From the NCBI RefSeq assembly GCF_016019885.1, contig NZ_JAEANY010000001.1:434001-498000 (forward strand): 64,000 nucleotides of DNA, written 5' to 3'. The notes under the pieces are model-generated. The model was not told the DNA's origin and ran no database searches. It saw only the letters and a program-made list of their open reading frames with translations. Position numbers and translations under genes: made by a program. Each line of letters begins with the position of its first letter. The first letter of the stretch is position 1. The DNA comes from Aurantiacibacter sediminis (GTDB lineage Bacteria; Pseudomonadota; Alphaproteobacteria; Sphingomonadales; Sphingomonadaceae). Below, piece after piece: positions 1 through 9,476 of this stretch.

Positions 1-1179
1 ATCGTCGAAGGCTACGAATACGACGTCATATCCTGCCGCCGGATAGCGATTCCACGATCCGTGTCGCGCGATGAAAGCGCCATTGCCGAAGCGCTCCTGC
101 AAACGGCTGCCGGGCGCGGTAAAGACCATGCCGAGCGGCGCGCCATGCGCACCCAGGGCGTATTGCGGCGTACGCGTATATTCGGTGAGGAAGCGTGGCA
201 TGGGTGGTTCGACCCGCTCGTCGACCACATCGTTGAAATAAACCCATGGCCAGCCGTAATGAACGCCAATTGGGACATTCGACATGTAATCCGGCACCAG
301 ATCGGAGCCGAGCATGTCGCGTTCATTTACTGTCGTCCAGAGCTCGCCGGTCCAGGGGTTCCAGTCCATGCCATTGGGATTGCGCAGTCCCGCACCGAAA
401 ATGCGCGTGGCGCCCGTTTCCAAATTAATTTCATGTATCGCAGCGCGACCTTCCTCGATCTCGATCCCGCTCTCGGCGATATTGGACGCTGAGCCAACCG
501 CGACATACAGCCGCGTGCCGTCCTCATTGAGGATGATATTGCGCATCCAGTGATTGCCTGCTGCGGGAAGGTCGGCAAGTTTCTCGGCTTCGCCCATCAC
601 GGCATTCTCGCCGAGTGCGTAATCGAAGCGCAGCACGCTGTCGTGATTGGCGATGTAGAGATTGCCATCATACCACGCGATGCCGGAAGGCGAATCGAGG
701 CCTTCCTCCCGTAGGATATGCCGCTCTTCGGCCGCACCATCGCCGTCACCATCGCGCAACAGGACGAGCTGGTTGGGCGAAGGAACATCCGCGCCGGCCT
801 GGCTGAACAGCAGGCCCGCAACGAAATTCGTGAGCCAACCGCCAGCAATCTCGCGCTCCGGCGTATTGGTCAGCGTCACCAGAACATCGCCATTGGGCAG
901 TGTGTAAATTACGCGTGGATGCTCCAGATTCTCGGCAAAGCGATTGACCACGAGGCCTTCCGCAGCGCCCGGCGATTGACCTTCCGGCCAGCCGATCGGT
1001 GTGTTGATACGCACCGTCGGGATCAGCTGCGGATCGGGCTCGGCCAGGATCGGATCGGTCCCACTCGTTTCATCCAGCGTATATTGTGCCTCAACCGGGC
1101 GGGTCAGCCACCAGATTATGGCCGCCCCCAGTACGATCAGGATCAACAGGGTGAGGAGGATCTTCTTGAGAATGCTCAT
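1..1179 (-). CDS. PQQ-dependent sugar (sorbosone/glucose-type) dehydrogenase, 3' end cut off
   Basis: The minus strand is open from an ATG at 1179 to the window edge, giving 393 residues without the C-terminus. It starts with one membrane anchor (MSILKKILLTLLILIVLGAA), so the enzyme is probably an anchored periplasmic protein. Typical words of the soluble PQQ glucose/sorbosone dehydrogenase beta-propeller family follow: LRDGDGDGAAEERHIL, GLDSPSGIAWYDGNLYIAN, GLRNPNGMDWNP, HYGWPWVYFNDVVDERV and IARHGSWNR. The family oxidises aldoses or related sugars with PQQ. The actual substrate cannot be read from the sequence. The gene starts 77 nt from the divergent GAF-domain gene, so the two share a promoter region. 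Confidence 0.85.
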   Translation of the reverse strand, partial: MSILKKILLTLLILIVLGAAIIWWLTRPVEAQYTLDETSGTDPILAEPDPQLIPTVRINTPIGWPEGQSPGAAEGLVVNRFAENLEHPRVIYTLPNGDVLVTLTNTPEREIAGGWLTNFVAGLLFSQAGADVPSPNQLVLLRDGDGDGAAEERHILREEGLDSPSGIAWYDGNLYIANHDSVLRFDYALGENAVMGEAEKLADLPAAGNHWMRNIILNEDGTRLYVAVGSASNIAESGIEIEEGRAAIHEINLETGATRIFGAGLRNPNGMDWNPWTGELWTTVNERDMLGSDLVPDYMSNVPIGVHYGWPWVYFNDVVDERVEPPMPRFLTEYTRTPQYALGAHGAPLGMVFTAPGSRLQERFGNGAFIARHGSWNRYPAAGYDVVFVAFDD

Positions 1180-1255
1180 GCAACGGAGATAAGCCAGGCG
1201 CGCGCGCACGGCAATGGGGCTTTGCCTCCCCGCCTCACCTCCCTATATCGCGCCG

Positions 1256-1735
1256 ATGTTCGATTTCGCCCCCGATCCCAATGCCCCGAAAGCTGCGCTT
1301 TACGCCGCTTTGAACGAGGCTGCAGATGCACTCACCCGTGATGAAAGCGATGGCGTTGCCAATATGGCAAATGTCGCCGCGCTGATGGGCGAGTTTCTGG
1401 GCGATACCAACTGGGTGGGCTTCTACCGGATGGTGGATGGCGAGCTGGTGCTCGGTCCCTTCGTAGGGAGGCCCGCCTGCATCCGCATTCCCGTAGGTGT
1501 CGGCGTATGCGGTGCAGCAGCTAAGGGTGAAACGCAACTGGTTGCTGATGTGCACGCCTTCCCCGGCCATATTGCCTGCGATGCGCGCAGCCGGTCCGAA
1601 TTGGTGGTGCCTGTCAAGTGTGACGGCCAGGTGATTGCCGTTATCGATCTGGACAGCCCAAGCCTTGCGCGTTTCGACGAAGAAGATCGCGCCGGGATCG
1701 AGGCGCTCGCAACTATTCTCTCCGATAGGATCTGA
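1256..1735 (+). CDS. msrC: Free L-methionine (R)-S-oxide reductase, GAF domain
   Basis: A 159-residue single GAF-domain protein of the fRMsr family, which reduces free methionine-R-sulfoxide in the cytoplasm using thioredoxin. The diagnostic cysteines are present: Cys75 in GRPACIRIPVGVGVCG, Cys85 in the same stretch, and Cys109 in HIACDARSRSELVVPV. Their spacing (10 and 24) equals that of the E. coli enzyme (Cys84, 94, 118). The frame is open further upstream to 1214, but the ATG at 1256 begins the family-like sequence (MFDFAPDPNAPK). The gene stands alone; the next gene starts about 130 nt downstream. Confidence 0.9.
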   Translation: MFDFAPDPNAPKAALYAALNEAADALTRDESDGVANMANVAALMGEFLGDTNWVGFYRMVDGELVLGPFVGRPACIRIPVGVGVCGAAAKGETQLVADVHAFPGHIACDARSRSELVVPVKCDGQVIAVIDLDSPSLARFDEEDRAGIEALATILSDRI

Positions 1736-1867
1736 TTGGCATTCAGGTGCGATGCCTGCCCCGTTACGGGACAGATAGGCGTGCGTGGTTGGATTTCTGC
1801 GCTTCCCCAAGGTAAATATCGCGTAAATCGGGCAAAGGCCCATTTCCGTATGAGGGGAAATATTCAG

Positions 1868-2758
1868 ATGCCGATTCGCCCTGCCACGTTTTTCGCCACT
1901 GTTGCCACTCTCGGGCTGGCTGCGCCGGCCCTTGCCCAAGTCGATGATCGTTATGTCGATGTCGAAACCGAGGCGGCATACTGCGAGGCAAATCCGTGGA
2001 TCGAGTGTTCGCTAGAGAGCGATGCAGCGGATCACGGCGGCGAATACAGCGCGCATAATGGGTCATATGACGGCGACTGGAACGGTCATTGGGAAAGCGA
2101 AGAGCGCTGGGCCGGCGACTGGAACGGCACATACACGGATGCGCAGGGCCGCCAGGTAGAAGCACGATATAGCGGCGTGTGGATGGGCGACGCGCATTTC
2201 ATGAGCGAAGATGGCCGAGCCCTTACGCATGATGGACGCGGTGGATGGCGCGAATACCCTCGGAGCACTGCGCATGCGCCCGGCCTCGGTTATACGACCG
2301 CGCAGCGCAATCAGTGGCTGGCCGAGTGCCGTTATCTGATGGCCGGTGGCGGCGGCTATTACGATGACCGCTACGATCGCGGCCCGGACGGCGCCCTGAT
2401 CGGCGGCGTCTTGGGAGCAGTCGCCGGTGGTGTTGCCGGAAATCGCATCGCCGATGGCGATCGCCTGCTCGGCACAGTTGTTGGCGCGGGGCTTGGCGGT
2501 CTGGCGGGATCAGCAATTGGCTCAGCCGTGGATGGCGAGGGCGATTACGCTGAGTTTGACCGCGAAGAACTGTGGGCTGCGCGCTATTGCGATGCCTATC
2601 TGGCGCGCCACGAAATGGGCGCGGGCTATGCCTATGCGCAGCCGATGATGCTTGTGCCTGTGCGCGCAGCCCCCATGCGCCGCCCACATTGCTCGCAATG
2701 CGCGGAAGAGGTGATAATCGAGGAAGAGATCATCGAGATCGAGCGCACCGCTCGTTGA
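1868..2758 (+). CDS. Exported glycine-zipper 2TM-type protein
   Basis: A 296-residue protein with a clear signal peptide (MPIRPATFFATVATLGLAAPALAQ). A Trp/Gly/Asp-rich region follows, with near-repeats DWNGHWESEERWAGDWNG at about residues 65-90. The C-terminal half holds a glycine-zipper segment (GALIGGVLGAVAGGVAG, then VVGAGLGGLAGSAIGSAVDG), as in 2TM glycine-zipper proteins such as outer-membrane SlyB/PagP-associated types. The C-terminus has an acidic tail. The start at 1868 was chosen because it is preceded by GAGGGGAA and begins the signal peptide; the frame is open further upstream. Role unknown, probably envelope-associated. The gene converges on parB. Confidence 0.75.
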   Translation: MPIRPATFFATVATLGLAAPALAQVDDRYVDVETEAAYCEANPWIECSLESDAADHGGEYSAHNGSYDGDWNGHWESEERWAGDWNGTYTDAQGRQVEARYSGVWMGDAHFMSEDGRALTHDGRGGWREYPRSTAHAPGLGYTTAQRNQWLAECRYLMAGGGGYYDDRYDRGPDGALIGGVLGAVAGGVAGNRIADGDRLLGTVVGAGLGGLAGSAIGSAVDGEGDYAEFDREELWAARYCDAYLARHEMGAGYAYAQPMMLVPVRAAPMRRPHCSQCAEEVIIEEEIIEIERTAR

Positions 2759-2843
2759 GGTGCAGTAGCGCCGGGTGTCCTCGACCCCCCAGTCATCAAA
2801 TCAGCCAGAAATTGCGCCGCGCAACTTTCGGAACGGCGCGTGG

Positions 2844-3809
2844 CTAGATCCCGCCGCCGGTAAGCCTCTGACAAATAAGGTCTAATTGATCCAGTGTGCG
2901 AAAGCGCACCGTCACCGCGCCCGAGCGGGGATCGGCATCGGTCGCGATCTTCACTGGCAGGCCCAGATACTCCTCGAGGTGATTTTCCACCGCAGCAATA
3001 TCAGCGTCCTGTGCAGGATCGCGCGGCGGGCGCGCTTGTCGGCGCGTCGGCGCTTCACTGCCCGAGCGGCTCTTGCGCGCCAGCTTTTCGACTTCGCGGA
3101 CAGACAAGCTTTTGGAGACCGCTTCTTCGGCAATTTCTTCGGCATTATCCAGGCCAATCAACGCGCGGCCATGACCCATATCAAGTTTGCCAGCCTCTAG
3201 ATAATCGAGCACGCTTTCCGGCAGCGACAGCAAACGCTGCAGGTTCGCGACATGGCTACGGGATTTTTCAACAAGCCGTGCAATCTCCGCCTGCGTCATA
3301 TCCTCATATTCGGACAGCCGCTGGTAAGCGCGCGCCTCCTCAACCGGATTGAGGTCTTCGCGCTGGATGTTCTCGATAAGCGCCAACGCCATGACATCAC
3401 GATCATCAAGATCGCGAATTATTGCAGGGATTTCATGGAGTTGTGCCTTTTGCGAGGCACGCCAGCGACGTTCACCCGCAACCAGCTGATACTTGCCCTT
3501 GCCGATGGGTCGGACGATGACGGGCTGGATGACGCCTCGCGCCGCGATAGAAGCTGCAAGCTCTGCCAGCGCATCCTCGTCGAAATGGCGGCGAGGCTGG
3601 TCAGGGTGCGGTTCGATATCCGCTATGGTCAGCGTTTTGAGACCGTCCGCGCGTTCGTTTTCCGCATTTTGCTCCGTGGTGGAGCTATCATCGTTCTGGG
3701 GGGCAGGACGGGATGAGACCAACGGCTCTTCCCGGCGCGCTTCTCCGAGCAATGCGCCAAGCCCCTTGCCCAGTTTGCGTTTGCGCGTTGCAGTTTCTTT
3801 CTCGCTCAT
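2844..3809 (-). CDS. parB: Chromosome partitioning protein ParB
   Basis: A 321-residue ParB/Spo0J. The N-terminal ParA-interaction segment is KRKLGKGLGALLG (10-22). The ParB/sulfiredoxin-like nucleotide domain contains GERRWRA (about 112-118). The signature ALIENIQREDLNPVEEA and the helix-turn-helix MTQAEIARLVEKSRSHVANL follow, then a C-terminal dimerisation domain. ParB binds parS, loads and slides as a CTP-dependent clamp, and segregates the origin region with ParA. The ATG at 3809 overlaps the parA stop (ATGA). Three parS-like sites occur at 4640, 5636 and 7125, in the genes upstream. The longer open frame to 3884 lies inside parA and is not expected to be used. Confidence 0.97.
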   Translation of the reverse strand: MSEKETATRKRKLGKGLGALLGEARREEPLVSSRPAPQNDDSSTTEQNAENERADGLKTLTIADIEPHPDQPRRHFDEDALAELAASIAARGVIQPVIVRPIGKGKYQLVAGERRWRASQKAQLHEIPAIIRDLDDRDVMALALIENIQREDLNPVEEARAYQRLSEYEDMTQAEIARLVEKSRSHVANLQRLLSLPESVLDYLEAGKLDMGHGRALIGLDNAEEIAEEAVSKSLSVREVEKLARKSRSGSEAPTRRQARPPRDPAQDADIAAVENHLEEYLGLPVKIATDADPRSGAVTVRFRTLDQLDLICQRLTGGGI

Positions 3810-4582
3810 GCGGCAACCCTCTCCTGCGGCAGTCGGCCGATCAATTCTCTCGCAAGGCTCATATAAGCCCGGCTTCCCATGCATGCATGATCATAAACCA
3901 GCGCTGGCAGGCCATGGCTTGGAGCCTCTGACAGGCGAACATTGCGCGGGATCACCGCTTCGAACACCAGATCGCCGAGGCATTCGCGCACATCATCTGC
4001 CACTTGGTCGGTCAGCCGGTTGCGGCGATCGAACATGGTCAAAGCGATGCCTATTATGCCCAGATCGGGGTTGAAACGCTGCTGAACCTGCTCAACGGTT
4101 TGTAACAGTTGGCTGAGTCCCTCCAGAGCGAAGAATTCGCACTGCAACGGCACCATGAGCGTATCAGCGGCGCATAGTGCATTCAGCGTCAGCAGGCCAA
4201 GGGATGGCGGGCAGTCAATGAAGCAAATATCGTGAGCTTCATGCGCTTCCAGGGCCTCGCGCAAGCGATGTGTGCGCTTTTCGGCACCGACGAGTTCAAC
4301 CTCTGCCCCACTCAAATCAACTGTCGCCGGAATGAGATCCAGCCCCGGAATCGAAGAGCTCACTATACAATCGTCAAGCGGAGCCTGATCGACCAACAGA
4401 TCGTAGGAAGACATATCACGCTGGGCTGCGCTGAGACCCACGCCCGTCGACGCATTTCCCTGCGGATCGAGATCGATGAGGAGGGTGCGCCATCCACTTG
4501 CCGCCATCGCTGTCGCGATATTGATGGCGGTCGTGGTTTTGCCCACCCCGCCCTTCTGATTGGCTATCGCGATGACGATCAT
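3806..4582 (-). CDS. parA: Chromosome partitioning ATPase ParA (Soj)
   Basis: A 258-residue MinD/ParA-family ATPase. It has the deviant Walker A motif KGGVGKTTTAI (10-20), LLIDLDPQGNAS at Walker A', and CFIDCPPSLGLLTLNAL at Walker B. It binds nucleoid DNA as an ATP dimer, and ParB stimulates hydrolysis to pull parS complexes polewards. The start ATG at 4582 overlaps the rsmG stop by ATGA, and the stop overlaps the parB start likewise. Co-translation with rsmG, mnmG and parB is therefore likely. The open frame to 4852 runs back into rsmG and is not used here. Confidence 0.97.
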   Translation of the reverse strand: MIVIAIANQKGGVGKTTTAINIATAMAASGWRTLLIDLDPQGNASTGVGLSAAQRDMSSYDLLVDQAPLDDCIVSSSIPGLDLIPATVDLSGAEVELVGAEKRTHRLREALEAHEAHDICFIDCPPSLGLLTLNALCAADTLMVPLQCEFFALEGLSQLLQTVEQVQQRFNPDLGIIGIALTMFDRRNRLTDQVADDVRECLGDLVFEAVIPRNVRLSEAPSHGLPALVYDHACMGSRAYMSLARELIGRLPQERVAA

Positions 4583-5205
4583 TGCTGTGCTGGCCTCCCT
4601 TTGCCGACCAGAATGGCGGCATCTGCGTCTGTTGCCGATTGTTCCACGTGAAACATCTCTCGCACCTTTGACGGCTGTTCTGCTAATTCTTGCGCTGCTG
4701 ACCGCCCCTTCGGCAACAACCAAAGGGTCGAGTGTGTGGAAAAACGGGCGGATAACTTGAGCAGTTTGCCAAGCGGAGCAAAGGCTCTCGCCGTAATCAC
4801 ACCCGTTTCGCGACTTTCCAAATTTTCCAACTTCATTCCGTGCACGCGGCAATTTGTGAGCGAAAATTCACCTTTTACATACTCAAGCCAGTCGAATCGC
4901 TTACGGCGCGATTCGACCAGGCCCATCGGCATATCCGGGCGCGCCAATGCGATTACAAGCCCCGGAAGTCCGGGCCCGGAGCCGAGATCAAGCCACGGCC
5001 CCTTTACCGCCTTTGCGAGATCGAGCAATTGAATGCTGTCGGCGATATGGCGCTGCCATACGTGATCGAGGCTCGCCTTTGACACGAGGTTTTGGCGTGT
5101 GTTTTCCTCAGTCAACAAAGCGACGAAGCGCGTAAGGCGATCTATCGCCGCGCTATCGCAGCGCTCGGCACAGAAGTCCCGCGCCTCTTCTTCGGTTTGT
5201 ATCAT
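4579..5205 (-). CDS. rsmG: 16S rRNA (guanine-N7)-methyltransferase RsmG
   Basis: A 208-residue GidB/RsmG that methylates G527 of 16S rRNA with SAM. The SAM-binding loop is [15 protein letters not shown] (about 72-86), followed by [15 protein letters not shown]. The start ATG overlaps the mnmG stop (ATGA) and the stop overlaps the parA start. A parS-like site lies inside the 3' part of the gene (4640-4655), where it encodes MFHVEQ. Loss of RsmG is known to give low-level streptomycin resistance in other bacteria. Confidence 0.95.
   Translation of the reverse strand: MIQTEEEARDFCAERCDSAAIDRLTRFVALLTEENTRQNLVSKASLDHVWQRHIADSIQLLDLAKAVKGPWLDLGSGPGLPGLVIALARPDMPMGLVESRRKRFDWLEYVKGEFSLTNCRVHGMKLENLESRETGVITARAFAPLGKLLKLSARFSTHSTLWLLPKGRSAAQELAEQPSKVREMFHVEQSATDADAAILVGKGRPAQQ
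4640..4655. promoter_or_regulatory. parS: parS-like ParB binding site 1
   Basis: The sequence TGTTCCACGTGAAACA is a 16-bp near-palindrome matching the bacterial parS consensus TGTTNCACGTGAAACA. It lies inside rsmG, about 0.8 kb from parB. Confidence 0.9.
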
Positions 5206-7055
5206 GCTGCCCGATTACGACGCTTTGCATGCACCAGCAATGCCGCAAGTGCAGCCGGCGTAATTCCGCGCACACGTCCCGCCGCCGCCAAATTCGCTGG
5301 GCGTGCAGAAGAGAGGCGCTCCACCATCTCATTCGACAGCCCTGGTACCTCGGCGAATGGAAAATCATAGTCTAGCGTCAGACCCTCACTGCTGCGCAGA
5401 TCGCGAAGCTCTGCATCTTGCCGCGCCAGATAAGGGGCGTATGCGGCGTCCTCCTCCAATTCAGCCGCCAGTTCGGAGGATGGATCGCAATCGTCAGGTA
5501 GCCAAGAGCGTAATTCCTGAAGGTTGAGGTTTGGGAATGTTAGCCATGCGCGGATCATTCTTCGCCCAGCGTCGCGCTTCACCGATAGATTAGCATCATG
5601 GAGGTCCGCAGCGCTAATTTCGCGATCTAGGGCAGTGTTCCACGTGGAACATGCCTCTTGTCTCTCACCGAACCATTTGCCCCGCTTATCTCCGACGCAG
5701 CCCATGGCGCGCGCGATTGGGGTCAGCCTGGTAGACGCATTGTTCGCGCGCAATCTGAGGCGATACTCGGCGCGAGCAGTCAACATACGGTATGGCTCGC
5801 TCACGCCGTGCAGCGTCAGATCGTCCATCATCACCGCCATGTAGGAATTCGCGCGGTCGAGCGCTGGCGGGGCGATTTCCTTCACAGCGGCAGCTGCGTG
5901 CATCCCCGCGAGCAGGCCCTGCGCCGCCGCTTCTTCATAGCCCGTCGTTCCGTTGATCTGACCCGCACAGTACAGGCCGGATATGGCTTGCAGCTGAAGG
6001 TCAGTCCCCAGAGCACGCGGATCGATATGATCGTACTCCACAGCATAGCCCGGAACGGCCATTTCCACCTGTTCCAAACCGTCCATGGCGCGAAGCATGT
6101 CCTGCTGAACATCGACGGGCAGAGACGTGCTAATCCCATTAGGGTAGACGAGATGTGTGTCGAGGCCCTCCGGTTCGAGAAACACCTGATGCCCGTCCCG
6201 ATCGGCGAAACGGTGGATCTTGTCTTCGATCGAAGGGCAATAGCGCGGCCCTGCCGCATCAATGGCACCCGAGAATAGCGGTGAGCGATCAAGGTTGGCG
6301 GCGATTATCTCATGTGCGCGCGGATTCGTGCGGGTGATCCCGCAGAAAACCTGCGGATTGACTCGTTCCGGCGTCAGCGGAGACATCGTCCATTCGTCAC
6401 TGTCGGATGCTTGTTCTTCCAACCGCGCCCAGTCGATCGTGCGTCCATCGAGCCGCGGCGGCGTACCGGTCTTCAATCGCGCCATCGGCAGGTCCGCATC
6501 GCGCAGCTGGCGAGCCAATTCCTGCGCTGAGTCCTCTCCGATCCGGCCGCCTTCGAAGCGCTCCTCCCCGCGGAACAGCGTTCCTCCTAAGAAAGTCCCG
6601 GTGCAAAGAATCACGCGCTGCCCACGCACCTCGCTTCCGTCTGCCAGCGACACGCCTTCGACGCGGCCAGCGTTGAGGAGGAGCGCTGAAGCCTCACCTT
6701 CGATCACATACAAGCCGTCCTGGCCTTTGAGCATCCGCTGGACGGCTTCACGAAACAGATTCCGATCCGCTTGAACACGCGGCCCGTGTACCGCGCTACC
6801 TTTTGAGCGGTTGAGCATGCGGTAGTGGATCGCAGCCGCGTCGGCAGCGCGGCCGATCAATCCGTCGAACGCATCCACCTCGCGCACAAGATGCCCTTTG
6901 CCCAAGCCGCCGATGGCCGGATTGCAGCTCATGGCGCCAAGTTTGTCGGCATCGAAGGTGACGAGAGCTGCACGCACACCCATGCGCGCGGCAACAGCCG
7001 CGGCCTCGCAGCCGGCGTGCCCGCCGCCCACAACGATGACATCAAATTGGGACAT
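5202..7055 (-). CDS. mnmG: tRNA uridine-5-carboxymethylaminomethyl synthesis enzyme MnmG (GidA)
   Basis: A 617-residue FAD protein that, with MnmE, installs the cmnm5 group on U34 of certain tRNAs. The N-terminal dinucleotide motif is [19 protein letters not shown]. Conserved stretches include [19 protein letters not shown], the GTFLGG motif, the second signature ([17 protein letters not shown]) and the C-terminal helical domain ([20 protein letters not shown]). Length is normal. It is 88 nt downstream of mnmE, and its stop overlaps the rsmG start. A parS-like site is embedded at 5636-5651. Confidence 0.97.
   Translation of the reverse strand: MSQFDVIVVGGGHAGCEAAAVAARMGVRAALVTFDADKLGAMSCNPAIGGLGKGHLVREVDAFDGLIGRAADAAAIHYRMLNRSKGSAVHGPRVQADRNLFREAVQRMLKGQDGLYVIEGEASALLLNAGRVEGVSLADGSEVRGQRVILCTGTFLGGTLFRGEERFEGGRIGEDSAQELARQLRDADLPMARLKTGTPPRLDGRTIDWARLEEQASDSDEWTMSPLTPERVNPQVFCGITRTNPRAHEIIAANLDRSPLFSGAIDAAGPRYCPSIEDKIHRFADRDGHQVFLEPEGLDTHLVYPNGISTSLPVDVQQDMLRAMDGLEQVEMAVPGYAVEYDHIDPRALGTDLQLQAISGLYCAGQINGTTGYEEAAAQGLLAGMHAAAAVKEIAPPALDRANSYMAVMMDDLTLHGVSEPYRMLTARAEYRLRLRANNASTRLTPIARAMGCVGDKRGKWFGERQEACSTWNTALDREISAADLHDANLSVKRDAGRRMIRAWLTFPNLNLQELRSWLPDDCDPSSELAAELEEDAAYAPYLARQDAELRDLRSSEGLTLDYDFPFAEVPGLSNEMVERLSSARPANLAAAGRVRGITPAALAALLVHAKRRNRAA
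5636..5651. promoter_or_regulatory. parS: parS-like ParB binding site 2
   Basis: TGTTCCACGTGGAACA, a perfect 16-bp palindrome of parS type, lies within the mnmG coding sequence. Confidence 0.9.
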
Positions 7056-7124
7056 GCGAACCCAAATAATGCTCTTCGCTTAAGAGGTCAAAAGGTCTCT
7101 TCTTGCGCTTTGGCGATCAAGAAA

Positions 7125-7140
7125 TGTTCCACGTGGAACA
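7125..7140. promoter_or_regulatory. parS: parS-like ParB binding site 3
   Basis: TGTTCCACGTGGAACA, identical to site 2, lies in the gap between the mnmE stop (7144) and the mnmG start (7055). It is the only one of the three that is not in coding sequence. Confidence 0.9.
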
Positions 7141-7143
7141 ACT

Positions 7144-8418
7144 TCATTTCCCGATACAAAAGCGGCCAAAGAGCGCGTCAAGAACGTCTTCGGTCGAGGT
7201 GCGTCCTACAAGGGCATCTAACGCCGATCTGGCTTGCCGTAAATTCTCAGCGATCAGCAAAGGGTCATGCACATTGGCACAGGACCGGAGAGCCGCACGA
7301 ACATCCGACAATAGCTCTCTTTGCCTCGCGTTGAGCGCAACAGATCCCGGTTTCGGCATAGCCTCCGAAGCGCGCGCAATGAGCAAATGCCGCAACTCCG
7401 CCAAACCGTCCCCTGTGCGAGCAGACAGACGGCATCGCGGATTACTTTTTCGCGCATGATCCTCGCGATCAGCTTGCGCCTCGATTTCCCAAGCGTCGGG
7501 CGGCCCCTCGCCCTCGGCCCCAAGCCAGAGCGTCAGGTCCGCCTTCGCAATTTCCCCAGCCGCGCGCTCTATGCCAATAGCCTCAATCCGATCTTCACCG
7601 GGAGCGCGCAGGCCAGCCATATCGACAAAGGTGAATGGAATGCCGCCGAGAGCCACCGACTGGGTCAATACATCGCGCGTCGTGCCGGGAATTTCTGCCG
7701 TTATCGCCGCTTCGCTCTCAGTCAGAGCGTTGAAGAGTGTGGACTTTCCCGCATTTGGCGGACCGGCCAAGGCGACGCGATATCCCTCTTTCAAAACCTC
7801 CGCACGCGGTGCATCGAGCGCTGCATCAATATCGCTCTGCAGAGCAGCGACACCAGCGCCGAAACTCTCGGGCAATTCCGAAACATCGTCCTCATCATCG
7901 AAATCGAGTGCAGCTTCTATTTGCGCCGACAATCCGAGGAGGCGCTCCCGCCAGCCCTCGACCTGAGCAGACAACGCTCCGCCTGCCATCGCCATTGCGC
8001 TTTGTCGCTGAATTTCGGTTTCGGCGGAAAGCAGATCGGCAAGACCCTCGGCTTCAGACAGATCAATACGCCCATTGGCAAAGGCGCGGCGCGTGAACTC
8101 ACCGGGCTGTGCCCTGCGGCAGCCTTCCACCGCAGACAAAGCCGCTTCGACCGCTGCGATGACTGCGCGCCCACCGTGGCAATGCAATTCGCCCAGATCC
8201 TCTCCCGTGACAGAGCGCGGCCCGGGGAAAAAGACGAGCAGGCCATCATCAAGCGCATCGCCGTCCGCGTTGCGAAAAGTCGCACGTCGCATAGATCGGG
8301 CTTCAGGGACTGTGCCCGTCACCGCCTCCAATGCCGCACGCGTATTGGGGCCGGTGATACGGATCACACCGATACCGGCGGGCGGAGCACCGCTCGATAA
8401 AGCGAAAATCGTCGACAT
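7144..8418 (-). CDS. mnmE: tRNA modification GTPase MnmE (TrmE)
   Basis: A 424-residue GTPase that works with MnmG in U34 modification. The N-terminal folate-binding domain has LGELHCHGG (about 75-83) and GEFTRRAFANGRIDLSEAE. The G domain has Walker A GPPNAGKSTLFNAL (219-232), the G2/G3 region EIPGTTRDV and FVDMAGLR. The C-terminus is FCIGK, with the family's catalytic-loop cysteine. It is slightly shorter than the usual 450 residues, mainly in the G-domain insertion. It heads the mnmE-mnmG-rsmG-parA-parB cluster. Confidence 0.96.
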   Translation of the reverse strand: MSTIFALSSGAPPAGIGVIRITGPNTRAALEAVTGTVPEARSMRRATFRNADGDALDDGLLVFFPGPRSVTGEDLGELHCHGGRAVIAAVEAALSAVEGCRRAQPGEFTRRAFANGRIDLSEAEGLADLLSAETEIQRQSAMAMAGGALSAQVEGWRERLLGLSAQIEAALDFDDEDDVSELPESFGAGVAALQSDIDAALDAPRAEVLKEGYRVALAGPPNAGKSTLFNALTESEAAITAEIPGTTRDVLTQSVALGGIPFTFVDMAGLRAPGEDRIEAIGIERAAGEIAKADLTLWLGAEGEGPPDAWEIEAQADREDHARKSNPRCRLSARTGDGLAELRHLLIARASEAMPKPGSVALNARQRELLSDVRAALRSCANVHDPLLIAENLRQARSALDALVGRTSTEDVLDALFGRFCIGK

Positions 8419-8429
8419 TTCTCAGTGCT

Positions 8430-8696
8430 TTAGCTTTTCGAGCCCTTGGATTTCGCGCTCCCGGCACCGGCGGTTTTGCTCACGCCTTCGACGAAGCTCT
8501 GGAACATCTGCATTCCCATCTGTCCCATTGGCGCGAGCTGCCTGGCATATTCTTCCATCTGCTCGACATTCGTCGCGCCCTGCATCGCCTTGGTTACGCT
8601 CTCGATGTAGATCCTGTTCGCCTGCTCGACATCGGGCAGCCCCATGAACTCTCGCGCCTCTGCCGGCGTGCAATCGATCTCAATATTCACCTTCAT
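8430..8696 (-). CDS. DUF6489 family small protein
   Basis: An 88-residue protein, MKVNIEIDCTPAEAREFMG..., with a Met/Gln-rich middle (QLAPMGQMGMQMFQSFVEG) and a Lys/Ser tail. It resembles the DUF6489 family of alphaproteobacteria, whose function is unknown. The start ATG at 8696 was chosen because the frame upstream runs antisense through the dienelactone hydrolase gene. It lies 11 nt upstream of mnmE on the same strand, so co-transcription is likely. Confidence 0.7.
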   Translation of the reverse strand: MKVNIEIDCTPAEAREFMGLPDVEQANRIYIESVTKAMQGATNVEQMEEYARQLAPMGQMGMQMFQSFVEGVSKTAGAGSAKSKGSKS

Positions 8697-8765
8697 CTGC
8701 GGACACCTTTCACAAGCTCCTGCGTATGTAGCATAGAGCACAATCAAACTGCGAGAGATCCCAAT

Positions 8766-9467
8766 ATGAGTGAGACAGTCACGATTGCCACCCTTGATGA
8801 AAACGGCGACAGCTTCGATGCCTATATTGCGCGGCCAAAGGGTGAAGCCAAATCGGCGATCGTGGTGATCCAGGAAATCTTCGGCGTAAACGCAGGCATT
8901 CGCCGCAAGTGCGATAAGCTCGCCGAAGAGGGATATCTCGCGATCGCGCCCGACCTGTTCTGGCGTCTGACACCAGGTGTTGAGCTCGATCCCGATATTG
9001 AGCCTGAATTCAATAAAGCTTTGGAAATGATGGGGAATTTCGATCAGGACAAGGGCGTCCGCGATATACAGGCGACCATTAATTACGTGCGCGATCTGAC
9101 GCAAAGCGGCAAGGTCGGCGCGGTAGGCTACTGCCTCGGCGGACGCCTCGCCTTCATGACAGCTGCGCGCACCGATGTGGATGCAACGGTCGGCTATTAC
9201 GGTGTTGGAATCGACAATCTGCTCGGCGAGAAAGCGGCCATCGCCAACCCGGTGATGCTCCACATTCCGACCGAAGACGGATTCGTTGACAAAGAGACGC
9301 AAAGGGCCATGCATGAAGGGCTGGACGAACACCCCAAGGCCACGCTGTACGATTACGAAGGGCTCGACCACGGTTTCGCAACCGAGTTCGGCGAGCGGCG
9401 AAGCGAAGATGCTGCGGAACTGGCTGACAGTAGGACTGCTGCGTTCTTCGAGCAGCATCTGGCCTGA
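8766..9467 (+). CDS. Dienelactone hydrolase family protein
   Basis: A 233-residue alpha/beta-hydrolase of the dienelactone hydrolase family. The catalytic triad can be placed: nucleophile Cys123 in GAVGYCLGGRLAF, Asp171 in IPTEDGFVD and His202 in GLDHGFATEF. The oxyanion-region motif VVIQEIFGVNAGIR is present. Family members hydrolyse dienelactone or other small lactones and esters in the cytoplasm. No catabolic neighbours are present, so a specific role in aromatic degradation cannot be inferred. The start is 69 nt from the divergent DUF6489 gene. Confidence 0.9.
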   Translation: MSETVTIATLDENGDSFDAYIARPKGEAKSAIVVIQEIFGVNAGIRRKCDKLAEEGYLAIAPDLFWRLTPGVELDPDIEPEFNKALEMMGNFDQDKGVRDIQATINYVRDLTQSGKVGAVGYCLGGRLAFMTAARTDVDATVGYYGVGIDNLLGEKAAIANPVMLHIPTEDGFVDKETQRAMHEGLDEHPKATLYDYEGLDHGFATEFGERRSEDAAELADSRTAAFFEQHLA

Positions 9468-9476
9468 CCGGAAGCC

